A stretch of DNA of 8,284 nt from an uncultured Eubacteriales bacterium. GTDB taxonomy: Bacteria > Bacillota > Clostridia > UBA1381 > UBA9506. The notes under the pieces are model-generated. The model did no database searches, was not told the origin of the DNA, and saw only the letters and a list, made by a program, of their open reading frames with translations. This document shows positions 1-7,673 of the stretch, in pieces; position 1 is the stretch's first letter, and each line of letters opens with the position of its first letter. The DNA lies in the NCBI GenBank assembly GCA_902478395.1, contig CABSKZ010000111.1, forward strand, positions 1 through 8,284, written 5' to 3'. A program made the position numbers and the translations under genes.

Positions 1-54
1 AAGCTGTCGAAGACAGATTTCGACTTGAAGCGTGTCGACTTTTTCGACACGCTC
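1..54. repeat. Two imperfect tandem 27-nt TCGA-rich units
   Basis: Unit 1 (1-27) begins AAGC-TGTCGA and contains TTCGAC. Unit 2 (28-54) begins AAGCGTGTCGA and also contains TTCGAC. The openings differ by a single base insertion, while the middles and ends diverge. Unit 1 can fold as CTGTC (4-8) / GACAG (12-16), or as GTCGAA (6-11) / TTCGAC (19-24). The left edge of the window cuts any continuation. No coding region is seen here on either strand. Confidence 0.45.
29..53. repeat. Second inverted repeat downstream of carB
   Basis: AGCGTGTCGA (29-38) and TCGACACGCT (44-53) form a perfect 10-bp stem around a 5-nt loop (CTTTT on the plus strand, AAAAG on the minus). Neither strand has a T-run after the stem, so it is not a canonical terminator by itself. 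It may stabilise the 3' end of the transcript or belong to a dispersed repeat. It is the second of two imperfect 27-nt units (1-27 and 28-54). Confidence 0.6.
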
Positions 55-81
55 AAACGCCTGACGACAGTCAGGCGTTTT
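55..81. terminator. Probable intrinsic terminator after carB, possibly bidirectional
   Basis: An 11-bp perfect inverted repeat AAACGCCTGAC (55-65) / GTCAGGCGTTT (70-80) with a 4-nt loop begins only a few bases past the carB stop codon (87-85). For the leftward pyr transcript the stem ends in TTT and then GAGC, so the U-tract is short. Read rightward, the stem is followed by TTTTGCTTT, a better tail. It may therefore also serve a convergent gene lying to the left of the window. Closeness to the last stop and the GC-rich stem support termination; efficiency is uncertain. Confidence 0.7.
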
Positions 82-84
82 GCT

Positions 85-3000
85 TTATACATCTATCAAA
101 TCAACCATTTTGAGTCCGCTCCGGGTTGTACCGGATTTCAAGCTACGGATATAGGCTTTCGCCGTATCCAGCGATGTCAGGCAGGGAACAGAATGTTCCA
201 CCGTTTTCCGGCGGATTTTAAAGCCGTCACGTTCCGGCCTTCTGCCCCGGGTCGGCGTGTTTATGACCATATCAAACTTGCTCTGCTGCATCAAATCAAT
301 CAGATCCGGCGTACCTTCCCCGATTTTCTTAACCACGCTAGCGGCCACGCAGTTGGAGTTCAGGTAATGCGCTGTGCCGGCGGTTGCGTAAATGGAGAAG
401 CCAAGTTCCTCAAAGTCTTTTGCGATGTCTAACAGTTCACGGCGGTCGGAATCGCGTACTGTAATCAGCACATTTCCGTTTTTCGCCATTTTAAAGCCTG
501 CACCCAGCAATCCCTTAAACAGTGCTTCACCGAAGTCGGTCGAAATGCCGAGCACCTCGCCGGTGGATTTCATTTCCGGCCCGAGGGACGCATCCACATC
601 GTGCAGCTTTTCAAACGAAAATACCGGTACCTTGACAGCCACATACTCGCCCTCCGGATGCAGCCCTGTTCCACAGCCCATGTCTTTGAGCTTTTCGCCC
701 AGCACACAGCGCGTCGCTAAATCGACCATCGGTACGTTTGTTACCTTTGAAATATACGGCACGGTCCGGGACGAACGCGGATTGACTTCAATTACGTACA
801 CCTGGTCCTCGTACAGGACAAACTGGATGTTGACCAACCCGACGACGTGCAGGGCGCGCGCGAGACGCTTCGTGTATTCCACCAGCGTATCTTTATGCTT
901 CTGGGAAATTGTCTGTGTCGGATAGACCGAGATAGAGTCGCCGGAATGGACACCGGCCCGCTCCAGATGCTCCATGATTCCGGGGATGAGGATATCTTCC
1001 CCGTCGCAGATGGCGTCTACCTCAAGCTCCTTGCCCATCAGATACTTATCGACCAGAATGGGATGTTCCTGTTTAATCATTGTAATGATGTCCATAAATT
1101 CCCGAACGTCGTTGTCGTTGTATGCAATTTCCATGCCCTGTCCGCCCAGCACATAGGACGGGCGCACCAGAACAGGATAACCTAGTTCATTTGCAGCCTC
1201 CAGCGCTTCGGAATGGGTGAATACCGTATGCCCCGCCGGACGGGCAATACCACACTGTTCCAAAATTTCGTCGAACTTCTCGCGGTCCTCAGCCGCGTCC
1301 ACATCCTCCGCTTTGGTTCCAAGAATGTTAACGCCGATATCTTTCAAGGCTTGTGTCAGCTTGATTGCGGTCTGTCCGCCAAACTGCACCAGTGCGCCAA
1401 AGGGCTGCTCCACATCCACAACGTTCGCGACGTCCTCAGCCGTCAGCGGCTCGAAATACAGCTTATCCGCCGTATCGAAGTCTGTGCTGACAGTTTCCGG
1501 GTTGTTGTTGATAATAATGGTTTCGTACCCCGCCTCCTTCAGCGCCCATACAGAATGCACCGAGCAGTAGTCAAACTCGATGCCCTGTCCGATACGGATA
1601 GGTCCGGAACCAATGACCAACACTTTCTTTTTCTCCGAAGGCTCGGATTCTGTATACTGGTCGTAGGTGGAGTAATAATACGGCGTCATTGCGTCGAACT
1701 CTGCCGCACAGGTATCGACCATTTTATAGGTGGGCAGAATACCGTAGCGCTTGCGCAGTGCCTTAATTTCAGCTTCCGTCATGCCGGTATATTGCGCAAT
1801 AGTCTTATCAACAAAGCCCATCCGCTTCGCTTTGCGCAGCAGTTCGCGGCTCAGCGTTCCCTGCTTGAGAATATTTTCCATATCAACGATGTTTTTTAGT
1901 TTATTCAGGAAGAATACGTCAATCATCGTAATCTCGTGGATTTCCTCAATGGATATACCACGGCGGATTGCCTCGCAAATGACGAAGAAACGTTCATCGT
2001 CAATCGTATGCAGCCGTTTTTCAATGTCCTTTTTGGTCAGGTTTTTCAATTTTGGCATCTCAAAGGTGAACAGGCCAAGTTCCAAAGAACGGACTGCTTT
2101 CATCAAGCCGCCTTCTATGGAGTCAGAAATCGCCATGATTTCCCCCGTCGCCTTCATCTGTGTTCCCAGGGTGCGTTTTGCTTTGACAAATTTATCGAAC
2201 GGCCATTTTGGGTACTTGATGACGACATAATCAATCGTCGGCTCGAAGCAGGCCAGCGTCTTGCCGGTGACCGCGTTCTTAATTTCGTCAAGCCCATAAC
2301 CAATGGCAATTTTAGAGGCAACCTTCGCAATCGGATAGCCCGTGGCCTTAGAGGCCAGTGCTGAAGAACGGGAAACACGGGGATTGACCTCGATAACCGC
2401 ATACTCGAAACTATCCGGATGCAGAGCAAACTGGCAGTTGCAGCCGCCTTCGATACCCAGCGCGGTGATGATATTAAGCGAGGCGCTGCGGAGCATCTGG
2501 TATTCCTTGTCAGTCAGCGTCTGACAAGGCGCAACAACAATGGAATCTCCTGTATGGACGCCGACCGGGTCAAGATTTTCCATGGAACAGACCGTAATAA
2601 CGTTACCCTTGCCGTCCCGCATAACCTCAAACTCGATTTCTTTCCATCCAGAGATACATTTTTCAATCAGTACCTGGTGGACGCGCGACAGGCGCAGCCC
2701 GTTCGGTGCAATTTCCTCTAAATCTGCTTCGTTGTAAGCGATTCCGCCGCCTGTTCCACCGAGCGTATACGCAGGACGGACAATAACCGGGAAACCAATT
2801 TCGTTCGCAAAATCCAGTGCATCCTCATAGGTATTGACAACCTTGGAGGCGATACAGGGTTCCCCAATGGATTCCATGGTATTTTTGAACTCCTGACGGT
2901 CTTCTGCCATTTTAATAGCTGAAACAGCTGTTCCAAGAAGTTTAACCCCCTTCTCGGCAAGATAGCCCTCCTCCGCGAGTTCCATCGCGAGATTCAGACC

Positions 3001-3282
3001 AGTCTGTCCGCCGAGTGTTGGGAGGATGGAGTCCGGTTTCTCCAATTCAATGACCTTTTTCACCACATCAGCAACAAGAGGCTCAATGTAGATTTTATCC
3101 GCCATCATCTTATCAGTCATAATGGTTGCAGGGTTGGAGTTAATTAACACAACCTCAATTCCCTCTTCGCGCAGCGCGCGGCAGGCCTGTGTGCCCGCGT
3201 AGTCAAATTCCGCCGCCTGTCCGATGACGATTGGGCCGGAGCCGATGACCAGTACCTTCTTAATATCTTCTCTTTTCGGCAT
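85..3282 (-). CDS. carB: Carbamoyl phosphate synthase, large (synthetase) subunit
   Basis: CarB makes carbamoyl phosphate from bicarbonate, ammonia and two ATP. It has 1065 residues (E. coli 1073). The carboxyphosphate half (about 1-402) has VLVIGSGPIVIGQAAEFDY, ATP-grasp motifs around 167-180 and metal ligands Q284, E298 and N300. An oligomerisation domain (about 403-548) follows. The carbamate-phosphorylating half (about 549-932) starts with VLVIGSGPIRIGQGIEFDY and has ligands Q820, E832 and N834. The two halves are the ancient internal duplication of the family. The C-terminal MGS-like allosteric domain (about 933-1065) keeps TAGT (967-970), K986 and INTPTRGRR (1007-1015), the region that binds UMP and other effectors in known enzymes, so feedback control is likely. 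ATG 3282 overlaps the carA stop as TAATG, with GGGAGG 9 nt upstream, which suggests translational coupling. It is the last gene before a hairpin. pyrK and pyrD do not follow. Confidence 0.98.
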   Translation of the reverse strand: MPKREDIKKVLVIGSGPIVIGQAAEFDYAGTQACRALREEGIEVVLINSNPATIMTDKMMADKIYIEPLVADVVKKVIELEKPDSILPTLGGQTGLNLAMELAEEGYLAEKGVKLLGTAVSAIKMAEDRQEFKNTMESIGEPCIASKVVNTYEDALDFANEIGFPVIVRPAYTLGGTGGGIAYNEADLEEIAPNGLRLSRVHQVLIEKCISGWKEIEFEVMRDGKGNVITVCSMENLDPVGVHTGDSIVVAPCQTLTDKEYQMLRSASLNIITALGIEGGCNCQFALHPDSFEYAVIEVNPRVSRSSALASKATGYPIAKVASKIAIGYGLDEIKNAVTGKTLACFEPTIDYVVIKYPKWPFDKFVKAKRTLGTQMKATGEIMAISDSIEGGLMKAVRSLELGLFTFEMPKLKNLTKKDIEKRLHTIDDERFFVICEAIRRGISIEEIHEITMIDVFFLNKLKNIVDMENILKQGTLSRELLRKAKRMGFVDKTIAQYTGMTEAEIKALRKRYGILPTYKMVDTCAAEFDAMTPYYYSTYDQYTESEPSEKKKVLVIGSGPIRIGQGIEFDYCSVHSVWALKEAGYETIIINNNPETVSTDFDTADKLYFEPLTAEDVANVVDVEQPFGALVQFGGQTAIKLTQALKDIGVNILGTKAEDVDAAEDREKFDEILEQCGIARPAGHTVFTHSEALEAANELGYPVLVRPSYVLGGQGMEIAYNDNDVREFMDIITMIKQEHPILVDKYLMGKELEVDAICDGEDILIPGIMEHLERAGVHSGDSISVYPTQTISQKHKDTLVEYTKRLARALHVVGLVNIQFVLYEDQVYVIEVNPRSSRTVPYISKVTNVPMVDLATRCVLGEKLKDMGCGTGLHPEGEYVAVKVPVFSFEKLHDVDASLGPEMKSTGEVLGISTDFGEALFKGLLGAGFKMAKNGNVLITVRDSDRRELLDIAKDFEELGFSIYATAGTAHYLNSNCVAASVVKKIGEGTPDLIDLMQQSKFDMVINTPTRGRRPERDGFKIRRKTVEHSVPCLTSLDTAKAYIRSLKSGTTRSGLKMVDLIDV

Positions 3283-4358
3283 TACTGTTTTCCTCCCATC
3301 ATAGCGATAAACCTGTCAAACAAATATTCCGTGTCCTTTGGGCCGGGAGCCGCCTCCGGATGAAACTGCACCGTGAACGCCGGCCTGTCTAAATACCGGA
3401 TCCCCTCCACCGTCCCGTCGTTCATGTTAATGTGGGACACCTCACAGACTGTCTTATCGAGCGAATCACCCAAAACTGCGTAGCCGTGGTTCTGGCTGGT
3501 GATATATGTCCTGTCTATCGACAAATCTTTTACCGGGTGGTTGGCTCCTCTGTGTCCAAATTTCAATTTTTCAGTCGAACCACCCGCCGCAAGCGCCGCA
3601 AGCTGGTGACCAAGGCAGATTCCAAACAGCGGGATTTTAGAATCCAGCAATTTTTTGACCGTTTCAATCTGGTCCGGACAGTCCTTTGGGTCGCCGGGGC
3701 CGTTTGTGAGCATAATGCCGTCCGGTTTTTCCGCGAGAATTTCCGCCGCCGGCGTCGTGGCCGGATAGACCGTGACAGTGCAGTCCCGTTCTACAAGGGA
3801 ACGGATGATATTGCGCTTTAAGCCGAGGTCCAGCATCGCAACACGGTATTTTCCATCCCCTTCTACCCGTTTTTCCTTGCAGCTGACCATTTCGACCACC
3901 TTGCCAACCCGAAAGGCCTTGATTGCTTCTTTTTTCTTTTCAAAATTAAAGTCGGGGTCCGTTGAGAGCATTCCATTTAAAGTTCCACCCACACGCAGCT
4001 TCTTCGTCAGCGCACGGGTATCTATTCCAGTGATGGCAATAATGTTGTTTTTAATCAGATAATGCTCCAGCGTATCCTCGCACCGGAAGTTATTCGGCAG
4101 GTCACACAGTTCTTTGATGATAAACCCTTTTACAAATGGCTTCTCCGTCTCATCATCCTCTGCATTTACACCGTAATTTCCGATAAGCGGAAAGGTGAGC
4201 GTTAAAATCAGGCCCGCAAAGGACGGGTCTGTTAAATCCTCCTGATAGCCCGTCATGCCGGTGGAAAATACGATTTCACCGATAACCTCACCTGTTGCGC
4301 CACGGCTTTCGCCTTCGAAGATGGTACCGTCCTCAAGCGCTAAAATTGCTCGTTTCAA
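3282..4358 (-). CDS. carA: Carbamoyl phosphate synthase, small (glutaminase) subunit
   Basis: CarA hydrolyses glutamine and channels ammonia to CarB. With the start chosen here it has 358 residues, the usual length. The N-terminal CPSase small-subunit domain (about 1-150) includes FSTGMTGYQE (31-40) and DPSFAG. The C-terminal class I glutamine amidotransferase domain (about 172-355) has LTNGPGDP (217-224), the nucleophile C248 in GICLGHQ (246-252), and H333/E335 in QFHPEA, so the catalytic triad is complete. The start is a TTG at 4358, giving MKRAILALEDG, because AAAGGAGG (4373-4366) lies 7 nt upstream and family members begin at this point. An in-frame TTG at 4403 would add 15 residues, but those codons contain the ribosome site. 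Its TAA stop overlaps the carB ATG by one base. Both subunits lie in the pyr operon, so this is probably the pyrimidine-regulated enzyme. Confidence 0.95.
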   Translation of the reverse strand: MKRAILALEDGTIFEGESRGATGEVIGEIVFSTGMTGYQEDLTDPSFAGLILTLTFPLIGNYGVNAEDDETEKPFVKGFIIKELCDLPNNFRCEDTLEHYLIKNNIIAITGIDTRALTKKLRVGGTLNGMLSTDPDFNFEKKKEAIKAFRVGKVVEMVSCKEKRVEGDGKYRVAMLDLGLKRNIIRSLVERDCTVTVYPATTPAAEILAEKPDGIMLTNGPGDPKDCPDQIETVKKLLDSKIPLFGICLGHQLAALAAGGSTEKLKFGHRGANHPVKDLSIDRTYITSQNHGYAVLGDSLDKTVCEVSHINMNDGTVEGIRYLDRPAFTVQFHPEAAPGPKDTEYLFDRFIAMMGGKQ

Positions 4359-4373
4359 ATGAACTCCTCCTTT
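4359..4373 (-). promoter_or_regulatory. Ribosome binding site that fixes the TTG start of carA
   Basis: AAAGGAGG at 4373-4366 is followed by 7 nt and a TTG codon at 4358. There is no ATG or GTG at a suitable distance in the same frame. The 8-mer GAGTTCAT occurs on both sides of the Shine-Dalgarno (minus strand, 4381-4374 and 4366-4359), a short direct repeat of unknown meaning. Confidence 0.85.
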
Positions 4374-4411
4374 ATGAACTCTAAGCCTAATTCGTTGAAC
4401 CAACTCCCACT

Positions 4412-5332
4412 CTAAAGAAAGCGCAGGATATCATATTTCATGCGCAGGGCTTCCTCCCGCGCTGCTTTTGCAAACTCTTCCGGTTGATAATCTCCCTTTT
4501 TATAGGCGCACATGATGCCACGGGAGGAATTGACGATTGCACCCAGCCCGTCTTTGTTGAAGGACTTTGCAACGTCCTCCGCTTTGCCGCCCTGCGCCCC
4601 GTAGCCCGGAACCAGAAAATACGCCTTCGGCATGAGTGCCCTTAGCTTTGCCGCCTGCTCCGGATAGGTCGCGCCGACAACCGCGCCGACACCGCTATAT
4701 CCGTTTTCTCCATAGGTACTCAGTCCCCAGCGGTTGACAAGCTGCGCCACATTTTCATACAAAGTCCCGCCGCCCGCCATATCCAAATCCTGCAATTCTC
4801 CGGATGACGGATTGGAGGTTTTCACCAGTACAAAGACCATTTTTCCGTTCTTTTCACAGAGCTTGACGAACGGAAAGATGCCGTCCGTCCCAAGATACGG
4901 GTTGATGGTCACCGCGTCGCATGGGAAATCATCGAAATCCAGCCCATCTCCCATGGAAACACCGCCCAGATACGCTTCCGCGTATGCCTCCGCGGTAGAG
5001 CCAATATCATTCCTCTTCACGTCTAAAATGACGTATAGGCCCTTCTGCTTCGCGTATTTGATGGTCTCCGACAACGCTGAAAGTCCTTCCAGTCCATACA
5101 TTTCATAGTAGGCCGACTGCGGCTTCACCGCTGGGACGGCCCCTGCCAGTTCATCCAGCAGCGCCTTGTTAAACGCCAGAATCGCCTGTGCTACCCCGCG
5201 TTTAGTCCGGCCATATTTCTCGAACATCTCCCTGACCAGATAGTCCGGAACATATTCCAGTTTCGGATCCAGCCCCGCTACCACTGGGCTGCCGGTCTCT
5301 TTTATTTTTCCAATCAAAGTGTCGATTGACAT
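4412..5332 (-). CDS. pyrF: Orotidine 5'-phosphate decarboxylase, long (subfamily 2) form
   Basis: PyrF decarboxylates orotidine 5'-phosphate to UMP, the last step of the pathway. The 306-residue protein is much longer than the E. coli or B. subtilis type (about 230-245). It resembles the longer subfamily found in actinobacteria, Bacteroidetes and many Clostridia (TIGRFAM pyrF_sub2 type, family assignment from memory). The TIM-barrel landmarks are GLDP (20-23), K70 in AVKPQSAYYE, and the catalytic tetrad region DVKRNDIGST (104-113) with D104, K106 and D109. Further on are VPGYGAQGG (241-249) and the phosphate-binding NSSRGI (268-273). The ATG at 5332 has AGGAGG with a 6-nt spacer. It sits directly between pyrC and carA rather than late in the operon as in B. 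subtilis. The TAG stop is followed by 53 nt before the carA start. Confidence 0.96.
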   Translation of the reverse strand: MSIDTLIGKIKETGSPVVAGLDPKLEYVPDYLVREMFEKYGRTKRGVAQAILAFNKALLDELAGAVPAVKPQSAYYEMYGLEGLSALSETIKYAKQKGLYVILDVKRNDIGSTAEAYAEAYLGGVSMGDGLDFDDFPCDAVTINPYLGTDGIFPFVKLCEKNGKMVFVLVKTSNPSSGELQDLDMAGGGTLYENVAQLVNRWGLSTYGENGYSGVGAVVGATYPEQAAKLRALMPKAYFLVPGYGAQGGKAEDVAKSFNKDGLGAIVNSSRGIMCAYKKGDYQPEEFAKAAREEALRMKYDILRFL

Positions 5333-5353
5333 CTTGTTCCTCCTATTTGTTTT

Positions 5354-6655
5354 TTAAAGAAGTATGCCCTGGTTTACAACGACCTTGCCGCCCACAATGG
5401 TGTATTCCACCTTGCCGAACAGCTTCCAGCCGTCATAAGGCGAATTTTTCGATTTTGAAGAAAAGCGGTTTACGTCCACTGTGTATTCCTCATTCATATC
5501 GAAAATTACGATATCCGCCGGTTTGCCCTCGGTCAGCATTCCTTTGTTCAATCCAAGCAGATTGGCGGGGTTGACCGTCATCTTTGCGAGAAAATCCATC
5601 AATTCCAGTTTTCCAGGTTTAACGAGGTGGGTAATCCCGAGGCCAAGCGCCGTTTCAAAGCCGACAATTCCATTTAACGCCTCGCCAAATTCCAGATTTT
5701 TTTCATCAATATGGTGCGGAGCGTGGTCTGTCGCAATCACATCCAGCGTACCATCCGCCAGGCCTTCTATCACCGCTTCCAAATCCGCCTGCGACCGCAG
5801 GGGCGGGTTCATTTTTGCATTCGTGTCGTAGCCCTCCACGCGTTTGTCCGTCAGCGTAAAGTAGTGCGGGCAGGTTTCCGCGGAAATCCGCACGCCGCGC
5901 GCTTTGGCCTGCCGCACAATCTCCACTCCGCCCCGGGTAGAGACGTGGCAGATGTGCAGCCGCGCGCCCGTTGTTTCTGCCAGAATCGCGTCACGGGCGA
6001 TCTGTACGTCCTCAACCGCATTTGAAATTCCCTTCAGGCCGAGATAGGTCGACATGTAGCCCTCGTTCATTACGCCGCCGTCGAGCAATTCCTTTTCCTC
6101 GCAGTGGGAAACGACGAGCGTCTCAAACATATTTGCATATTCCAGTGCGCGGCGCATCAGTCCCGCGTTGCGCACCGGGCAGCCATCGTCTGAAACGGCC
6201 ACCGCACCGGCAAACTTTAATTCTCCAATATCGGAAAGCAGTTCCCCCTTCAATCCACGGGAAATTGCACCGATGGGGTATACATTGACGCTTCCTACCT
6301 TTGCCGCTTTGTTGATGACATATTCCACCAACGGCGCGTTGTCAATAACCGGGTCGGTGTTCGGCATGCAGGCGACCGAAGTAAATCCACCCATCGCAGC
6401 GGATTTTGTGCCGCTTTCGATATCTTCTTTGTATTCCTGTCCGGGGTCCCGAAGGTGGCAGTGCATATCTACAAGACCGGGTGCGACGATTTTTCCCGCC
6501 GCGTCTATTTCCTCCAGCTCCGCCAGTTCTCCATATTCTGCTGAAAGGTTTTCACCCACTGCCTCAATCACGCCGTTATCTATATAAATATCCAGTTGTT
6601 TATCCGTTTTCGTTGCCGGGTCAATCACCCGTCCGTTTTTAACCAGTATTCTCAT
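5354..6655 (-). CDS. pyrC: Dihydroorotase (class I, zinc-dependent)
   Basis: PyrC reversibly cyclises N-carbamoyl-L-aspartate to L-dihydroorotate. The 433-residue length fits class I bacterial dihydroorotases (about 425-430), members of the amidohydrolase TIM-barrel superfamily, rather than the shorter E. coli-type class II. Metal and catalytic residues are all present: H65 and H67 in DMHCHLRD (63-70), D157 in VSDDG, H184 in VVSHCEE, H237 in HICHVST, and D310 in IATDHAPH (307-314). These sit at a constant +6 offset from the ligands I recall for the Bacillus anthracis enzyme. An aspartate rather than a carboxylated lysine bridges the metals in this class. The substrate-binding arginine is R69 and the PNTDP motif is at 98-102. 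The ATG at 6655 is supported by AAAGGAGG with a 7-nt spacer. It lies 19 nt after pyrB and 21 nt before pyrF, so the three are certainly co-transcribed. Confidence 0.97.
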   Translation of the reverse strand: MRILVKNGRVIDPATKTDKQLDIYIDNGVIEAVGENLSAEYGELAELEEIDAAGKIVAPGLVDMHCHLRDPGQEYKEDIESGTKSAAMGGFTSVACMPNTDPVIDNAPLVEYVINKAAKVGSVNVYPIGAISRGLKGELLSDIGELKFAGAVAVSDDGCPVRNAGLMRRALEYANMFETLVVSHCEEKELLDGGVMNEGYMSTYLGLKGISNAVEDVQIARDAILAETTGARLHICHVSTRGGVEIVRQAKARGVRISAETCPHYFTLTDKRVEGYDTNAKMNPPLRSQADLEAVIEGLADGTLDVIATDHAPHHIDEKNLEFGEALNGIVGFETALGLGITHLVKPGKLELMDFLAKMTVNPANLLGLNKGMLTEGKPADIVIFDMNEEYTVDVNRFSSKSKNSPYDGWKLFGKVEYTIVGGKVVVNQGILL

Positions 6656-6674
6656 GCAACTTCCTCCTTTACGG

Positions 6675-7637
6675 CTATTCGATGATTTCTCCCTTCACCG
6701 GCGGACGTTTTTCCACCGACGGCTTACGCGTCAGAATATTAAGCACCGCCATCCGCACAGCCACTCCGTTTGTCACCTGTTCATCCACAAATGCCCGGTC
6801 CAAATCCAGCACACCTGTCGTCAGTTCGACGCCGCGGTTGACCGGTCCCGGATGGAGCAGAATGGCATCCGGCTTGGCGAAACGCATCCGCTGTTCGTCG
6901 ATTCCAAAAAATCGTGCGTACTCCCGCAGGCTCGGTATTAGGCCCTTCTTCTGCCGTTCCTGCTGAAGCCGCAGGCCCATTACCACATCCGCATCCACAA
7001 TCGCCTCATGTACGCTTGGATAAGCCTTTACACCAAGTTTTTCGATTTCCGGCGGCATCAGCGTCACCGGTCCGCCCAGCGTAACTTCCGCACCGAGCTT
7101 TTTTAATCCGTAAATGTTGGAACGCGCGACTCTGCTGTGGGCGATATCCCCCACAATCGCGACCTTCAAGCCCTCAATGCGCCCCTTTTTCTCCAGGATT
7201 GTGAACATATCCAGCAGCGCCTGTGTCGGATGCTCATTCATACCGTCGCCCGCATTGACTACCGCCGCATTTACATTCTTTGCGACCAGGTGCGGCGCTC
7301 CGGACTGCTGGTGGCGCATAATGATGACGTCCGTCCCCATACGGTCAATCGTTCGGGCCGTATCAATCAGCGATTCCCCTTTTGCTACAGAAGAACCGCT
7401 CGCCGTTATATTAGCCGCATTCGCACTCATATATTTACTCGCCAGTTCAAACGACAGGCGCGTTCTCGTGCTGTTTTCATAAAACAGCGTAATAACGGAT
7501 TTTCCATGCAGGTGCGGTGTTTTTTTTGCATTCTGCGTTAGAATATATTTCATAGTCGATGTCTGGTGAAGGATAAAAAGAATCTCATCCTTTGTGAGTT
7601 GTTTCAACCCCAGCAAGTCTTTATGTCCGAACTGCAT
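6675..7637 (-). CDS. pyrB: Aspartate carbamoyltransferase, catalytic subunit
   Basis: PyrB transfers the carbamoyl group from carbamoyl phosphate to L-aspartate, giving N-carbamoyl-L-aspartate, the committed step of pyrimidine synthesis. At 320 residues it is slightly longer than typical catalytic chains (about 305-310). The carbamoyl-phosphate motif STRTR is at 56-60 (within FYENSTRTRLSF). The 80s-loop lysine is K86 (SVAKGES). HPTQ is at 136-139, GDIAHSRVARS at 163-173, the aspartate-binding LRLQQER at 222-228, and HPGPVNRG at 262-269. The C-terminal tail after about residue 305 is polar and proline-containing and may account for the extra length. No regulatory subunit gene (pyrI) follows, as is usual in Firmicutes, where ATCase is an unregulated trimer (established knowledge). 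The ATG at 7637 has AGGGGG at 8 nt, a weaker ribosome site than those of its neighbours. The TAG stop lies 19 nt before pyrC. Confidence 0.97.
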   Translation of the reverse strand: MQFGHKDLLGLKQLTKDEILFILHQTSTMKYILTQNAKKTPHLHGKSVITLFYENSTRTRLSFELASKYMSANAANITASGSSVAKGESLIDTARTIDRMGTDVIIMRHQQSGAPHLVAKNVNAAVVNAGDGMNEHPTQALLDMFTILEKKGRIEGLKVAIVGDIAHSRVARSNIYGLKKLGAEVTLGGPVTLMPPEIEKLGVKAYPSVHEAIVDADVVMGLRLQQERQKKGLIPSLREYARFFGIDEQRMRFAKPDAILLHPGPVNRGVELTTGVLDLDRAFVDEQVTNGVAVRMAVLNILTRKPSVEKRPPVKGEIIE

Positions 7638-7673
7638 TACGTTTTCCCCCTGTTTCTGTAAACGTTAATTCTG
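7638..7673 (-). promoter_or_regulatory. pyrR-pyrB intergenic region with pyrB ribosome site inside a possible weak hairpin
   Basis: This 36-nt gap carries the pyrB Shine-Dalgarno AGGGGG (7651-7646), 8 nt from the ATG. The arms ACGTTT (minus strand, 7665-7660) and AAACGT (7644-7639) could form a 6-bp AT-rich stem with a 15-nt loop holding the Shine-Dalgarno. In B. subtilis an attenuator sits in each of the corresponding gaps. Here the gap is far too short for an antiterminator/terminator pair, and no PyrR binding-loop consensus is visible. Confidence 0.4.

Noticed and set aside
25..432. 135-residue plus-strand frame covering the intergenic hairpins and the carB 3' end
   Set aside because: It would run through the terminator stem and then antisense to the CarB allosteric domain, with no protein similarity I recognise.
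1213..1899. 228-residue open frame on the plus strand opposite carB
   Set aside because: It lies entirely antisense to well-conserved CarB coding sequence and its translation shows no recognisable domain. The other plus-strand frames across the window are the same kind of shadow.
85..3282. Internal repeat within carB (similar glycine-rich and EVNPR motifs in both halves)
   Set aside because: This is the known ancient duplication of the two ATP-grasp halves of carbamoyl phosphate synthase, not a new repeat.
4359..4403. N-terminal extension of carA from TTG at 4403
   Set aside because: The 15 added codons contain the strong Shine-Dalgarno, the extension matches no family feature I know, and the shorter form has the usual CarA length.
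4359..4411. Internal promoter in the pyrF-carA gap
   Set aside because: TTGGTT and TTCATA are present on the minus strand but the spacing is about 19 nt and both boxes match poorly, so I see no supportable promoter.
7638..7673. PyrR-dependent attenuator between pyrR and pyrB, as in Bacillus subtilis
   Set aside because: The gap is only 36 nt, lacks the binding-loop consensus and has no GC-rich terminator with a T-run.
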